This document shows, one piece after another, positions 1-11,661 of a stretch of DNA of 64,000 nt. The position numbers and the translations under genes are program-made. The notes beneath the pieces were generated by a model. That model was not told the DNA's origin and made no database searches. It saw only the letters and a list, made by a program, of their open reading frames with translations. The stretch comes from Psococerastis gibbosa (Eukaryota; Arthropoda; Insecta; Psocodea; Psocidae). The stretch is taken from positions 29,997,019 through 30,061,018 of the forward strand of contig OZ020491.1 of assembly GCA_963971405.1 (NCBI GenBank), given 5' to 3'. The stretch's first letter is position 1, and each line of letters opens with the position of its first letter.

Positions 1-1207
1 GTGATTCAACCAATGCTTCCAGCCAAAAAGTTTCAATATCAGTATCAGAGTCAACCTGCTTTTGCCTCAAGACCTCAATTTTTCCAACCTATATTCCGGC
101 CACAATTCCAGCAACAGTCAGGCCTAATCCTTTCAACCTGCCACCCCAGAGACCAATACAACCGGCATTTTTCAAACCCCATCACCATTCAGGTCGTTTC
201 AACCTCAACCACCAAGATTCCAACCCTATCAACAAAAACTATTTTTTGGGTCAGGGAAACCAAACGCGTTACCACCTCCTATACCTATGTCAGTACAATC
301 AAGGGTTCGCTCTAACGAAGTAAAACAAAGGCCATGGTTCAATAATCCCAGGCCCCTGTTCAACTTGCAGTCAGAAGAAAATCAACCAGAAGCCCAGGAC
401 TATTATTGTGACGCTGGTTACTGTCCCGAATAACCGAACAAACGGAGGAAGAACAGGGAAATTTTCCTGTAGTAGCCTCAACAGAGGAGAAAACGTAACA
501 GGCCTGAATGCAATTCGTAGCAAACCAAAATTACCCTTCTTTATAGATTCAGGAGTTTCAAATTCCATTATCGACCCCTATCCAGCTTATGAAAATTCTG
601 AAAACTACATTTTTAAAGAACCGTTCTCAGGCAAGGGACGTCAAAAATATCTGCTGAAGACAACTTATTTTTTCCGGTTCTCTATGAATTAGGGATAGAT
701 GATCCACTTCAAATGCATGTTGTAGACTGGCATGAAAAATTTGATGCATTACTAGGTAGCGAGGATTTGAAAAAGTTAAATGCAAAAATTGATTGCAAAT
801 TCTCGCACTTCCGGTCACAATAGAAAATGGGGACGTGATTCTCCCCGAAATAAAACTTAGTTCCGATGTTATAATGCCTGAATCTATTCTGACAGCTCAA
901 GGCGGCTTCTGTTATGTTTCATATGAAGACCTTGCTCAGCTGTTCAAATACCATTTCTCGCCTAAGAAGAATAAAACTGTCGAGAGGTACCAGGGTGAAC
1001 ATGAGTTACATGGATAACTTTTTCTCTGATTTAAAAAATTTAAGTTTGTCATGTGACCTTGACAAATTGCGGGACTCATTGGTCCAGAACAGTATGATTG
1101 CGGGACTACAGCCTGCTCTCTCATATATCAAAGAAAAATTACTCATGGAAGACCCAAAGAGTCTTGATGATGCATTCAAATTAGTTGAGACAATGGAGAG
1201 AAACTAA
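1..1207 (+). mobile_element. Degenerate Gypsy-type retrotransposon debris (gag, protease, linker pieces)
   Basis: Broken reading frames keep recognisable pieces of a Gypsy-like polyprotein. Positions 1-400 encode a Q/F/P-rich gag-like stretch. Around 535-790 there is an aspartic-protease-like segment with a DSGVSNSII active-site motif followed by a FDALLGSEDLKKLNAKID-type region. Around 815-920 a short piece resembles the linker between protease and reverse transcriptase. Positions 990-1207 encode a gag capsid-like segment (LRDSLVQN, then LLMEDPKSLDDA). The gag-like piece lies after the protease, so the copy is rearranged or is two overlapping insertions. Stops and frameshifts show it is dead. 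The left edge runs off the window. Confidence 0.6.
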
Positions 1208-1269
1208 CTCACTTGGGCAACCTTCCGCGGTCGAACTTCTGTTCAAAGTGCTTGAACGCATGATTTTAT

Positions 1270-1512
1270 CAAGAATATAAAAAAACTCTGGACAGTAAGC
1301 TTATACCCGAGCAGGCGGGTTTTCGCGATGGTAAATCCTACTGCGGACAGGTGCTCAATCTAACCCAACACATTGAGAACGGCTATGAAGATGGGAAAAT
1401 ATCAGGGGTTGCTTTTATCGACTTATCAGCTGCATATGACACAGTAAACCATGATAAACTACATCGCAAATTATATGAAACCACCCACAACTGGGAACTG
1501 GCCGCCACCTAG
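1270..1512 (+). mobile_element. LINE reverse transcriptase fragment
   Basis: One open frame reads LIPEQAGFRDGKS, then GVAFIDLSAAYDTVNH, and ends at a TAG at about 1510. These are the conserved finger and palm blocks of non-LTR reverse transcriptases (Q-GFR and the A block with catalytic Asp in AAYD). No EN domain, YADD box or tail is present, so this is a small internal fragment of a dead LINE. Confidence 0.75.
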
Positions 1513-1544
1513 TGACCTATCAGTGTTCGCAGCAAGATCACGCG

Positions 1545-1965
1545 TAAATACCACCGCATTTCTTACATTTATACGGATTATGGTATAAATGCGTTCAAGA
1601 ATGATGAATCCGAACGAAATTTGTGAAAAACGACGTCCACAATGTACACAACTTAACTTGTTTTACATAAGACATCTATTGACAACTAAAAATGCATTCA
1701 TTTCCATTCCCGAATCTTTTCGATGCTGCCGCCGCCTAACTTTTCGGCACTTTTCCACATTGCCACTTCATAAAACACCTCATCAGCCAACTGATAAAAC
1801 CGAGATCACCATATTTATAATTTAACAGAAATAAATTCATTTATTACATTTATACCGATTATGTTAAAAATGCGCTCAAGTCTGATGAATCCGAACGAAA
1901 TTCTGTGAAAACAACGTCCACAATGTACACATCTTAACATGTTTATCAAGGTAATAAAAAACAAC
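1545..1965 (-). pseudogene. Two decayed copies of the zinc-finger gene 3' end
   Basis: Positions 1735-1960 and 1545-1690 both resemble, on the minus strand, the last fingers and basic tail of the zinc-finger ORF at 1987-2230. Shared stretches include the region around the last H of the final finger, the AAAGTG-CGAAAAG tail and the segment coding the CEHCERRF finger. All have lost the reading frame. They lie immediately 3' of the better preserved copy, so the locus has been tandemly duplicated at least twice at this end. Confidence 0.6.
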
Positions 1966-1986
1966 TAATGACAACTTAAAGTTCAT

Positions 1987-3507
1987 TCAATTTTTTTTCG
2001 CGACGCTTTTTCGGCGCGCTGCCTTCCTTTTAGACACTTTGCCGCATCGCCATCTCTTATGATAGGTCATTAAAGCCTTCTGATAAAACCGAGAACCGCA
2101 TTTTTTACATGCATACGGCTTATGACCCAAATGCGTCCAAATATGATTAATAAGAACAATCTTCTGTGTAAAACGGCGCTCACAATGTTCACAACCAAAC
2201 GGCTTCTCGGCCTCGGCCAAGTGTGTGAGTTTGTGCAGGTTGAGAGATGCCGACTGAGAAAAGCGTTTTGAACACTGGTCACAAACAAATGCTTTCTCCC
2301 CAGTATGTGTTGTCCTATGTGTTTTAAGACATACTTTACTCTTAAATGACTTTTTGCATAGGTCACAAGAAAAGGGCTTCAGACCAGAATGGGCTTTTAA
2401 ATGTACTGTCAGACAGTCATTTCGGGAAAAGCCTTTCTGACATTGAGGGCAAGTAAAAGGCCTGGGTCTGCTTGAATCATGAATCACGATGTGATTTCGT
2501 AATTTTTTTTTGCTCTTGAAACTGTTTGAGCACACGTTACAAGTGAATGTACCGCCTGAATGATACTCGGATAAATGGCCCCGTAAATTTAATAAGTGTG
2601 TGAATGATTTTCCACATAGCTCACATACGCATACAACAGTCTTCTTGCTGTGAAAACTATTGATGTGATAACTTAATAAAAGTTTTGTGGTCACACGTTT
2701 CGAACAAAATTGACACTCAAACGGTTTTTCTTTAGTATGTACCCGCATGTGACTAGTCAGGCCTGCTTTGTTGAAGAATAGCGATGGACACCTAGTACAC
2801 GGAATTTTTTTTATTTTTAAATGCACCCGTTCTATATGATCCCAATGTGTCCTAGAACAACTAAATGACTTGTTACATTGTTTACATACAAGAGGATTTT
2901 CACCTAAGTGTGAGTTTACATGGAAAAGGAATGCATTCTTATCTGGATATGTCTTCTTACAGTAATCACAATTGAATCTTTTAGTTTCATCTGGAAAAAT
3001 ATCAGGCTTCTCTCTAGTTGCGCGGTTCCCCGCAGATGAACAAACAAATGCTTTCTCCCCAGTATGTGTTCTCCTATGTGTTTTAAGACATACTTTACTC
3101 TTAAATGACTTTTTGCATAGGTCACAAGAAAAGGGCTTCAGACCAGAATGGACTTTTAAATGTACTGTCAGATAGTCATTTCGGAAAAAGCCTTTCTGAC
3201 ATTGAGGGCAAGTAAAACGCCTGGGTCTGCTTGAATCATGAATCACGATGTGATTTCGTAATTTTTTTTTGCTCTTGAAACTGTTTGAGCACACGTTACA
3301 AGTGAATGTACCGCCTGAATGATACTCGGATAAATGGCCCCGTAAATTTAATAAGTGTGTGAATGATTTTCCACATAGCTCACATACGCATACAACAGTC
3401 TTCTTGCTGTGAAAACTATTGATGTGATAACTTAATAAAAGTTTTGTGGTCACACGTTTCGAACAAAATTGACACTCAAACGGTTTTTCCTTAGTATGTA
3501 CCCGCAT
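1987..3507 (-). CDS. C2H2 zinc-finger protein, 16 fingers, internally duplicated
   Basis: The open frame is 506 residues. I count 16 consecutive C2H2 fingers, mostly spaced by short linkers such as HTGEK and HTKEK, as in DNA-binding transcription factors. The last finger is C2HC-like (CKKCGSRF to RWRC). The C-terminus is basic (SKRKAARRKSVAKKN) and could be a nuclear localisation signal. Residues from about AFVC/SSAG repeat: positions 2282-3040 and 3041-3799 are near-identical 759 bp (253-codon) units. The ATG used here (MRVHTKEKPF) is only the first one after an in-frame TAG at about 3544, inside the upstream unit. The true coding sequence probably began in the exon at 3839 and further upstream. 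The product is therefore either an N-terminally truncated protein or a pseudogene. No KRAB, ZAD or BTB domain is visible. DNA target is unknown. Confidence 0.75.
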   Translation of the reverse strand: MRVHTKEKPFECQFCSKRVTTKLLLSYHINSFHSKKTVVCVCELCGKSFTHLLNLRGHLSEYHSGGTFTCNVCSNSFKSKKKLRNHIVIHDSSRPRRFTCPQCQKGFFRNDYLTVHLKVHSGLKPFSCDLCKKSFKSKVCLKTHRRTHTGEKAFVCSSAGNRATREKPDIFPDETKRFNCDYCKKTYPDKNAFLFHVNSHLGENPLVCKQCNKSFSCSRTHWDHIERVHLKIKKIPCTRCPSLFFNKAGLTSHMRVHTKEKPFECQFCSKRVTTKLLLSYHINSFHSKKTVVCVCELCGKSFTHLLNLRGHLSEYHSGGTFTCNVCSNSFKSKKKLRNHIVIHDSSRPRPFTCPQCQKGFSRNDCLTVHLKAHSGLKPFSCDLCKKSFKSKVCLKTHRTTHTGEKAFVCDQCSKRFSQSASLNLHKLTHLAEAEKPFGCEHCERRFTQKIVLINHIWTHLGHKPYACKKCGSRFYQKALMTYHKRWRCGKVSKRKAARRKSVAKKN

Positions 3508-3799
3508 GTGACTAGTCAGGCCTGCTTTGGTGAAGAATAGCTATGGACACCAAGTACACGGAATTTTTTTTATTTTTAAATGCACCCGTTCTATATGATC
3601 CCAATGTGTCCTAGAACAACTAAATGACTTGTTACATTGTTTACATACAAGAGGATTTTCACCTAAGTGTGAGTTTACATGGAAAAGGAATGCATTCTTA
3701 TCTGGATATGTCTTCTTACAGTAATCACAATTGAATCTTTTAGTTTCATCTGGAAAAATATCAGGCTTCTCTCTAGTTGCGTGGTTCCCCGCAGATGAA
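2282..3799 (-). repeat. 759 bp in-frame tandem duplication inside the zinc-finger gene
   Basis: Bases 2282-3040 and 3041-3799 align at a constant offset of 759 with only scattered substitutions. 759 is divisible by 3, so the frame continues across the junction. Each unit carries about eight fingers. At the junction, the finger that should read CDQCSKRF is replaced after AFVC by SSAGN. One substitution changes a TCG serine codon in the inner copy to TAG in the outer copy. Confidence 0.9.
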
Positions 3800-3839
3800 C
3801 TGAGCTGTATTTCTCGCTCATTGTCCAGATTACCAGCAT
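3508..3839 (-). pseudogene. Upstream part of the zinc-finger exon, ending in a premature stop
   Basis: On the minus strand a good acceptor (TTTTCTTTCAG) precedes base 3839. The exon then encodes AGNLDNEREIQLSSSAGN, the CDYC, CKQC and CTWC finger starts, and runs into TAG at about 3544 in the frame of the main ORF. Without that stop, this exon and the 506-residue ORF would be one frame. The preceding exon is not identified. Confidence 0.65.
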
Positions 3840-4500
3840 CTGAAAGAAAATTTAATATTTCAGCGTACCGATGGCATACATGTGAATATTAAGACGAATT
3901 TGAAGTAGCAGAGCCAATGGGAGAATACAGAAAGATCCTAAAACTTATGAATCACAAGATTTATATCCTACATGTGCACCAAGCCAAAAATATGCAAGTA
4001 GCATAGAAATAGGATCACTCCCGTGATAGACCAGCTGTATAGGGACTATCAGCATCTACAAGAAAATTTGATATTTCAGCGCACCGATGGCAGACTTAAT
4101 AAATAAATGTGCACCAAACCAAACCAGCAGACAACTGAAAAAGACTAAAAGCTATACATAACCTACATGTACACCAAGCCAATAAAATGGTTGAAGCATA
4201 GAAATAGGACCCACACCCGCGATGGAGAGAGGCAACCTGGCATTCACGTCTAGCCAAAGCAAATAAATCTATAAATTACGATAGTCAGAAAAAAACCTGC
4301 ATTGTGCCCAAGTGCAGCTGGGTTCAGAACTAAGAAATAATGAAAAAAATAGGGACGACAGCGGGCACGAACTTCGCAACCAATAACTGCAACTATTATT
4401 AAAATATTAATTACACAAATTCATTAACATCAATAAATAAGAGCAGCTAGGAGGCGGCTACACAAACACGCTAAGGCTTTTAAATAGCACATACTATAAT
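3840..4500. repeat. Degenerate direct repeats 5' of the zinc-finger exon
   Basis: Two imperfect direct repeats about 195 bp apart (3966-4035 and 4161-4230) share the text around GCACCAAGCCA and GCATAGAAATAGGA. A second shared block, at 3845-3880 and 4060-4095, contains the pyrimidine tract and acceptor-like CAG. No open coding sequence is seen. Confidence 0.5.
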
Positions 4501-4870
4501 TTCTTCTTCCTCTACCCCTTAGTGCCGCGTGGTGCGGGGGGGGGGGGGGGGGGGCGCCCTGAACCTATTTTCAAAACTGGTAGGACGCCAACGCCTTGAG
4601 CTCGGTCATTGTTTTCCCTCTTGCTCCGGCGAGTTGTTCAATCCTTTCCTTGAGGGTTGTCCTCGGTCTGCCGATGGGTCTTTTACCTTGTGGCCGGGTG
4701 GTCCTATTCTCGTCCATCCTTTGGACTTAGCTGCTTATTTTCCATTCTTCTCTCTGTGGAATCCACTTGCAGGTCCTGTCTGATGCGGTCACTTCGGATT
4801 CGATCCCACCTTGTTCGCCCAGCAATCCGTCTTAGGCACTTAATTTGAGCCGCGTTTATTTTACTCAGGT
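4500..4870 (-). mobile_element. LINE 3' tail fragment with a poly-G run and (GAA)n end
   Basis: Read on the minus strand, 4800-4560 encodes a broken GRPRTT...QLAGAREG...LKALA block. This is the arginine-rich C-terminal tail typical of many arthropod LINE ORF2 proteins. It ends in a poly-C tract and a GAA-rich tail at 4500-4515. The same tail type is seen at 27580-27800 and a short + strand copy at 26459-26515. Confidence 0.5.
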
Positions 4871-4959
4871 CGCTTGTTGTAGTGCCCAGCTTTCACTCCC
4901 ACAGGTCGGCTGCAAGATGGTTGTCGATATTATAACTTCATGAGGAAAACATTCCTCAG

Positions 4960-6740
4960 TCTGATTCTAGGCGTAGTCAAAAGGAGTAAATACAAACACA
5001 TGTTGTTGAACCTTCACATTATCAACATAACCATCGCAATTTGATACAATATCGTGTTCTATGAAAGGTTCTCAAAATCGATAAAAAAATATTTAATTTA
5101 TAAGGTTTATCTATCGACGGTATGTGTCGAGGTGGCGGCATTCATAGCTGTAACTGGGCACAAGCAAAGAACTTCTAATATAATACACTAGAATAACCAT
5201 TGGCGCGTGTCGCATGGACATTTGAAAACCCTAATATCCGCCATATTTAGGTCATCACAACAGGAGGTATTCTGTATTTTATTTAAAAATTAAGAGAAAA
5301 TGCTTTATTGTTGCCCTTATTATTGCCTATAATTTAATTTTGCATTTGCTACATTTGAAATTTCATAGGGTACAGTTAATGTTTTGGATGATTGAACTTA
5401 TTTGATGCTATCGTTTCTTTTTAATCCACATAATTATCAGCTATTTTGGGAAAGCACATTTATCATAATAGTAAAGTTAGACAGCCTAAATATTTAATAA
5501 ACACACAATTTTTTTTTAGTTTTAAAAATCTTGGGTTAGGTACCATAAGAAAACTATTGAGTTTCATTTGGCGCGAAAGTTTAAGGCCTAAATATGGCGG
5601 TTTTTCAATTGGTCCCCTGCTTCCGCAAGCAAATCATATGGAGGTGTAGGGGCTCGGGCAGAACATATGGTGTGTAGCCATTTGGCCAGTTTTTCAAGGC
5701 GTTGACCTAACTAAATTGTATTTTTTCACTGCTTCAAACCCTCTGGACCAACGGCGATAGCGCCACCACATAATGTGTATTTAAATGTACATCGGTATTT
5801 CCTCTCGTTCTAATACAAATTTATAGCTCTAGAATTTATATCTTATGAGAACTTTGACTTCGTACAAAAAAGTGAGCAGTAGTGTCGATTTTCTCTCAAC
5901 GACGAACATGAGTCGTATCCTCCGATTAAAAACTTACAGATTGAGTTTTTCTCTTGCAGCAGAGAATGCAATAGGGAGTCGTTCGATTTGTCCCAAAACT
6001 AAGACACGTCAGGCGAAGGCACGTCGGGCGAAAGTGTATTTAGAGTCTTTGGCCCATGGTCAATCAAATTGGAATCTGAGAAAAAATTTAAAAAATAACT
6101 TATTATGTCCTAGAATGCAAGCTTCAGCTATCAATTATCAGCTACAGAATCACGGGTGTGATCCGAAAGCCTACTCCCTTCTACTTATTCGGCGCTTCTT
6201 CTGGTTCCTATATCATCTTCCTACGCGTGTTAGGGTCTATTTTACCATGTAGCAGGCTGTACCAAATAAACAGACTTACGATATATACACATATAATATA
6301 GCACACTATAGACCTGCCCTAATTACATAGCGCAGCTCTCACCCCTCTAAGTCACCGTTACAAGTATTTTATCACTTCAGGGAGCCTATCCCTGTTAGCA
6401 ACATTTTTAACGTGTTTAATGACAACTGGGACTCGTTGAACATGAACTGGTGCCATTTCAGTACAAATACAAATACAAAAATTAGTAAACAAAAAATAAC
6501 AAAAACTTAGTTTTAGAAAAACTTGTTATAACAACCCGAATTAGTAAGACCCAAATAATCGTTAAGAAATTAACTTTGTCTATGTTATTTTTTGTTTATT
6601 AAAATGAAATACCACGAAGTCACGAATAATCTAATTATTTATGTACAAAAATTAGAGTCCCTGACCAGCCAGAGCCGGATCGACCGTATCCAACAAAAAT
6701 AGCCACTGTACGAGAGGGTTTTGTAAAAAAAAAAGAGGCA
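4960..6740. other. AT-rich stretch without a recognised gene
   Basis: No feature is supported here. A 135-residue open frame at 5845-6252 has no recognised domain and no supporting structure. A 12 bp inverted match (CCTAAATATGGC) at about 5245 and 5590 is too short to call an element. Confidence 0.5.
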
Positions 6741-6741
6741 T

Positions 6742-7510
6742 TTAAATAGTCCATCTCCTGGGGTCGTACTCATCCAAATTATATAGTGAGGCGTCAATAA
6801 GTCTGCTCTGAATGTACACGTATGTTCTGAAACAAGCTGGATCCAACTGACTTACTAAAAATGGTAGCTTATTGTAAAGCCGGTGTGCAAGTAACGGATA
6901 AGAATCCCTCGACTTGTTTAGACGGTACCTAGGCACATCAAACCCTTTCGCCGATCGTGTATTATAAGACTGCACTGTACTCCAAGGTGCCAATCCAGGA
7001 TTCATCTTAACGGCCATGAGACATACTGGCCATGAACAGTGAGGACTCTAGTGGCTTTAAAAAGGGGTCTGCATAAAAATAAGACACGAACTTTTTATGA
7101 CAATGCGGACAGCTCATTTTTGTGGTAATAGTACCTTGCTTACTCCTGCAGAGTGCCAGTACTGCCAGAATACCATAACTTATATGGGTATGAAACAGAG
7201 CATGATATGCCATCAAAAGATATTGCTCCGGCACCAGTCTACCAAGTTTACGTAGCAGGAAAGCAACTTTAGCGAGATTACTACATATGCTAATAGTATG
7301 ATCCTCCCAGGATAGTTTGGAGTCAATCATAAAACCTAACAGCTTAAATGCACCAGTTTGAAGTACAGTAGCACTAGTGCACTACTAGACAAGGAACAGA
7401 TAATGCTTTGTGTCTTATCATTGTTAATTTTAAGTCTGTTATTGACAAACCACACTGTAGCCTCAAGTAAAAGCAAGACAGCGTCACTCATCGCCATTTC
7501 CGGGCTACCC
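6742..7510 (-). mobile_element. LINE ORF2 C-terminal fragment, frameshifted
   Basis: Two adjacent minus-strand frames (7330-7007 and 7017-6742) encode the region just after a LINE reverse transcriptase. The first has MIDSKLSWEDHI-type and YHALFHTHISYGI blocks, the second has YNTRSAKGFDVP followed by LYNKLPF. Sequence up to about 7500 continues the frame in pieces (LKINNDKTQ). At least two frame breaks show it is dead. EN and the YADD region are absent. Confidence 0.7.
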
Positions 7511-7559
7511 CAGTGGCATTTTTAGCAATACTACCAGCAATTTCATTTCCAAAGGCACC

Positions 7560-10478
7560 GCAGTTAGCAGGGATCTCTTAACAATAACATTCTACTGCGA
7601 TCGCACACAATGTGGTTGCTGTACCTCTTCCTTCACCTTTCTATCCTTCATGTACCTTCAATTTCCCCATCTAACTGCTATCCATTTTCTTCGCGTAACA
7701 GAACTATTGCAGTCTACTTCCCACTATTCTCATCATTTTGCATGGTCCTTTATCGCCGAAACCTCTTCCTACCCCTTTTCGTCCTCATTTCAGTTTGTTG
7801 GCTATTTAATCATTAACAAAATTAAAATATACCGACCTTCATCGACAGGATCTGGTTTAATCTCAACTCCGTTGTCGCCATAGCCACAGAACACACCAAG
7901 ATCTTTAACAATAAAACGTTGTTTATTATTAATAATTATTATATCGACAACCAGCTACCTAGAGGGTTTTAGTACGAAGTCACATATCTAGGGTGACCAG
8001 ACGTCCGGGTTTCGCCCGGACATGTCCGGGCGTCCGGGTTAGCTGCCCATTTGTCCGGGTTTGAAAGAAATCACAATAAAATTAAAAATTCGAAAAACAT
8101 TAAATAAGTTACCATAAAAATCTAAAATGAAAGAGAGCAAAAAGTTTACACTTCGCACATTTTTTTGTTATGTTGTCTAGTGGAAAATATAGACATATTA
8201 CTGTGGAAGACATATAGAAACGGGTGCCGAATCCGAATAGAAGAAAAGTAAAAATAATTAATTTCAGTTAAGATTTGCAAAGGTATTGGAGGATTTTTTA
8301 ATATACCTTACTGCTCTTGAAAAAATTTAACCTATTCCTACTCGATTCCTATTAAAAACCTACCAATTTGCAAATTAGTTGTAAAAAAAATTCCATCAAC
8401 CAATATCGATCGAGCTACAACTGAGTAGTAGAAGAAGGAAGACAAATTTGCATTTTGATACATAGTAGGCCCTATCAAACGGCATTAATAAGGTTTGGAA
8501 AAGTTTGCAAAGGCGTAAACCTAACCTAATCTTGCGCTTTTTCACACCATCAAACACTGGCTAAACGGTATTTTTGAATACTACACATGTATGAAAATGT
8601 TATAATTGGTCAACGACTCAAATATTTAGAAAGAAATTTAATTTCGACAAAACACATATAGTGGAGGTGTCTGATTTTCTATTACGACGGTCGATTTTTG
8701 CAGTAGACTCTTTTGTCAAGACGTTTGCATATATCACGACTTCGAGATTAAATTTAAATATGCATGTAAAATTGAAGCATTTTTCAAAAAGCGGGGGTAG
8801 CTTTTGCGAAGCATCCCCTTTTTACTTTCTTTGTATGGTAAACCCCGTCTAGCTTGTAACTATATAACTGTTATTAATTTAGGCAGCTACCAAGTTATAG
8901 CATTTGACCTACTTATTAAGCCTAAGCGAATAGTTTTAAAATTATAAAGAGGTGCTCACCAATTTCTTCTTTAATAACTGCCTGGAATACACTCATTTTT
9001 CAAACTTCAGGATCTAACAAAATTTACCAAAAATGTATCTGCCTACTTGCATGTCTTGCAATCTTGCGGCAAGGTCAGTATGCATGTCAGAATGAAGAAA
9101 GAATAAGAAGCTGAGACGAAGTACTAGTACTACCTAGTACCTAACCTTGTTTTTGTTCTATAATTAGTAAGTAATTCTAATATTTACTTAATTAAAATCA
9201 CAATGTTATTACTTCAAACCTGTCTAATTTTATTACTGTCAGTGCTCTTATAAATAATGATGACGATCAATCATAAATGAAAGTAATGAAATTTAAAAAA
9301 ATAGACAATAATAATTAGTTCCCTGAACTAGTCCAAGCTATAGAGCGGACATTCTTTGATTTATTTCTCCTCCCTGTGACAACCCCTTGAATGATGCAAA
9401 CCAAGGTCGGCAGTGGTCAGACGTCAGTGGACGCCACAACCATGACAGCCTGCAACGGAAGAACATCAGTCACCCCTGCAAAGTGACAGTATAAAAGTAT
9501 GCCGTAGTTGATGGGACCTGGAAAGGGGCTTTACTGATACTTACGTTTAAACAATGGAACACTTGGCAAAGTATCTTCTCTGACCTCCCAATCATCTCTT
9601 CGTCTATCAATCTAATGCCATTACAGTTTCTATGCTGTACTTTCACGGCATTGACACATTTTTCTGCTTTTACTTCTTCAATTTCTCAATATAAATATAA
9701 AAAATAAATATAACTAATATAAGTAACAAGGGGGTAATACTAATAATAACATTTATTTATGTACGCTAAATGCTAATGCCACGACCCGTAATTAAATTAA
9801 TTCCCTAGTTTAGTACGCCAATGCTATTTTTAAAGTTTTAAACATAACAAAAAATAAATAAATAAACAAAGTTGTTCATATAATGATGTAATTACAGATT
9901 TATACAGGAATTATCAATATAATTTATGTTTTTACAGTATAATCTAACATTAAACATGTATTTTTATTCATGTATTTAATAAAAAAATATAATAATATTC
10001 ACAAGAAACAATTAATGTCAGAAAGGGCTATGCTTCCATGATTCGCTTATGGCACTTGTTCCCGTCTTGCTCTAATAAGAAAGGTATTCCTGGAATTGTC
10101 AATTGTTTATTTCCTGGTATTAGTATTGCCCCCCATGCGCATCCGTCAAATAACAAGTCAGTAAGCCACTTTTATAATTAATATACTTTTATATAATTAA
10201 AAAATTGCAGTTTCTATTCAAAAATAATTAGAAAACGTTTTTGAGAATTAATTCGACGTTTTTGATCTGAATATTATCAATAAAATGTACATAAATGTCT
10301 AACGTAGTGTCACTAGTTCCGCTGCCAGAAACGAGACTGCGCTCTTTTGAATAAATTAAGGTGGGCTATGTCGGTAGCCCTTCTATCCTAACCATACCAA
10401 CCTAATACCTTTGTTTTTGTCAGTATATGTAGCGACTCTAGCGGCACTTTAAGAAAACTTTCTGGTATGACAAAGTAT
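7560..10478. other. AT-rich stretch, no gene; short GTCCGGG cluster at 7990-8062
   Basis: No coding region is supported. At 7990-8062 there is a GC-rich cluster of GTCCGGG/CCCGGAC motifs beginning GGGTGACCAGACGTCCGG. This text resembles one end of some DNA transposons, but I found no matching inverted end. A TATAAAA at about 9492 has no gene attached. Confidence 0.5.
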
Positions 10479-10621
10479 GGTGCCCATTCCACATACGAAC
10501 AACGTCAATGAAAATTATGAAATTGAAGGTGGTAGCAGAATTTTTAGTATGTCTTTAATGTCTGCTACCACCTTCAATTTCATAATTTTCATTGACGTTG
10601 TACGTATGTGGAATGGGCACC
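10479..10621. mobile_element. Foldback MITE (copy 1), 143 bp
   Basis: Bases 10479-10540 and 10560-10621 are near-perfect reverse complements, leaving a loop of about 20 bases. The ends are GGTGCCCATTCCAC and its complement. Flanks are TAT and TAA, a possible imperfect 3 bp target duplication. Ends and core match the elements at 18056-18450 and 35502-35644. It has no coding capacity. Confidence 0.85.
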
Positions 10622-11101
10622 TAACTATTTCATATTTTATTAATTACTTTTACATTATATTGTTGAAAGGCTACATTTTATAAATATATATTGTATATGG
10701 TTCATCATTTATACTTCGTTCAAAATTTAAAAAGTAATTTTACTCTATTATTGTCTGATGCGATTTGTGTACTCATCATATACAACACCGTAGAAATATT
10801 CCCGCATTATTTGAACATTCCCGCCAATCTTTATATTTTTGAATTTGATTCGAGACTTAATATATGCCGAAAAGAAGTTTTTATTTTATTTAGTTTAGAA
10901 AAAACAATTAAATTACATCTGATTCTAAATGGAGAACTATGAACTACAAGGACATAAAATGCTCACTTCTATCTGTATGAGTATGTCAGAACAATTATTG
11001 TGTAGGTATTTATTTCATGTCTCAGTACACGTTTACTTAGGCCTACACCGTACTTACTATATTTAAATATTTAACTCCAAAAAAGAGCTAATAGGTACAT
11101 T

Positions 11102-11455
11102 GTGGGAATTAATCAAAGAGAGAGCTGTAGACAGCACTTCATTGACCTGAGCATACTAACGGTACCTAGCCTGTATATTTCCGCACGTGGCTGTGTATAT
11201 TCACAAAAATTTAAGCAGTTTCTAGCGGGTAGAACATGTCCACAATCATGGAACGAGGTCAAGGTCAAACTTGGTTGCCATGCAACACAAAACCCGGCGG
11301 TACGAATGTAAGCCGTCTTTTATCGGTGTGCGCATATAAAACAAACTGCCCAATTTCATAAAGACAGCCAAGAACTTGGCAGAGTTCAGAAGGAGTTTGA
11401 AGTGTTACCTTATTCAAAGGACATTGTACAACATTCAAGAGTTTTTTGAATAGGG
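11102..11455 (+). mobile_element. LINE ORF2 C-terminal remnant
   Basis: Broken + frames give ESCRQHFIDLSILTVPSLYI and, at about 11345-11450, LPNFIKTAKNLAEFRRSLK followed by a stop. These are the typical end blocks of LINE ORF2 proteins after the reverse transcriptase. The middle is scrambled and the rest of the element is missing. Confidence 0.6.
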
Positions 11456-11661
11456 AAGCACTTTGAACTTTTCTTTGGATTCTGTTAAGTTCTTGACTGC
11501 ATTGTACAATTTAACATTTATTATTTACGCTATTGTATTGAAAATCGGTGCAATATAGACTTTCTATTCTATTCTAATTATAGGCTGACATAATATCAAT
11601 AAAATATACAGTAGCCAGAGCCCCTTTCTGAAATTCTCAAATTAGGCCTACTTAATGGACT

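Noticed and set aside
5845-6252. 135-residue open frame
   Set aside because: No recognised motif, no splice or promoter support and unremarkable composition. An open frame of this length can occur by chance.
10477-10683. Open frame through the foldback MITE
   Set aside because: It is the palindrome read through. The element has no coding role.
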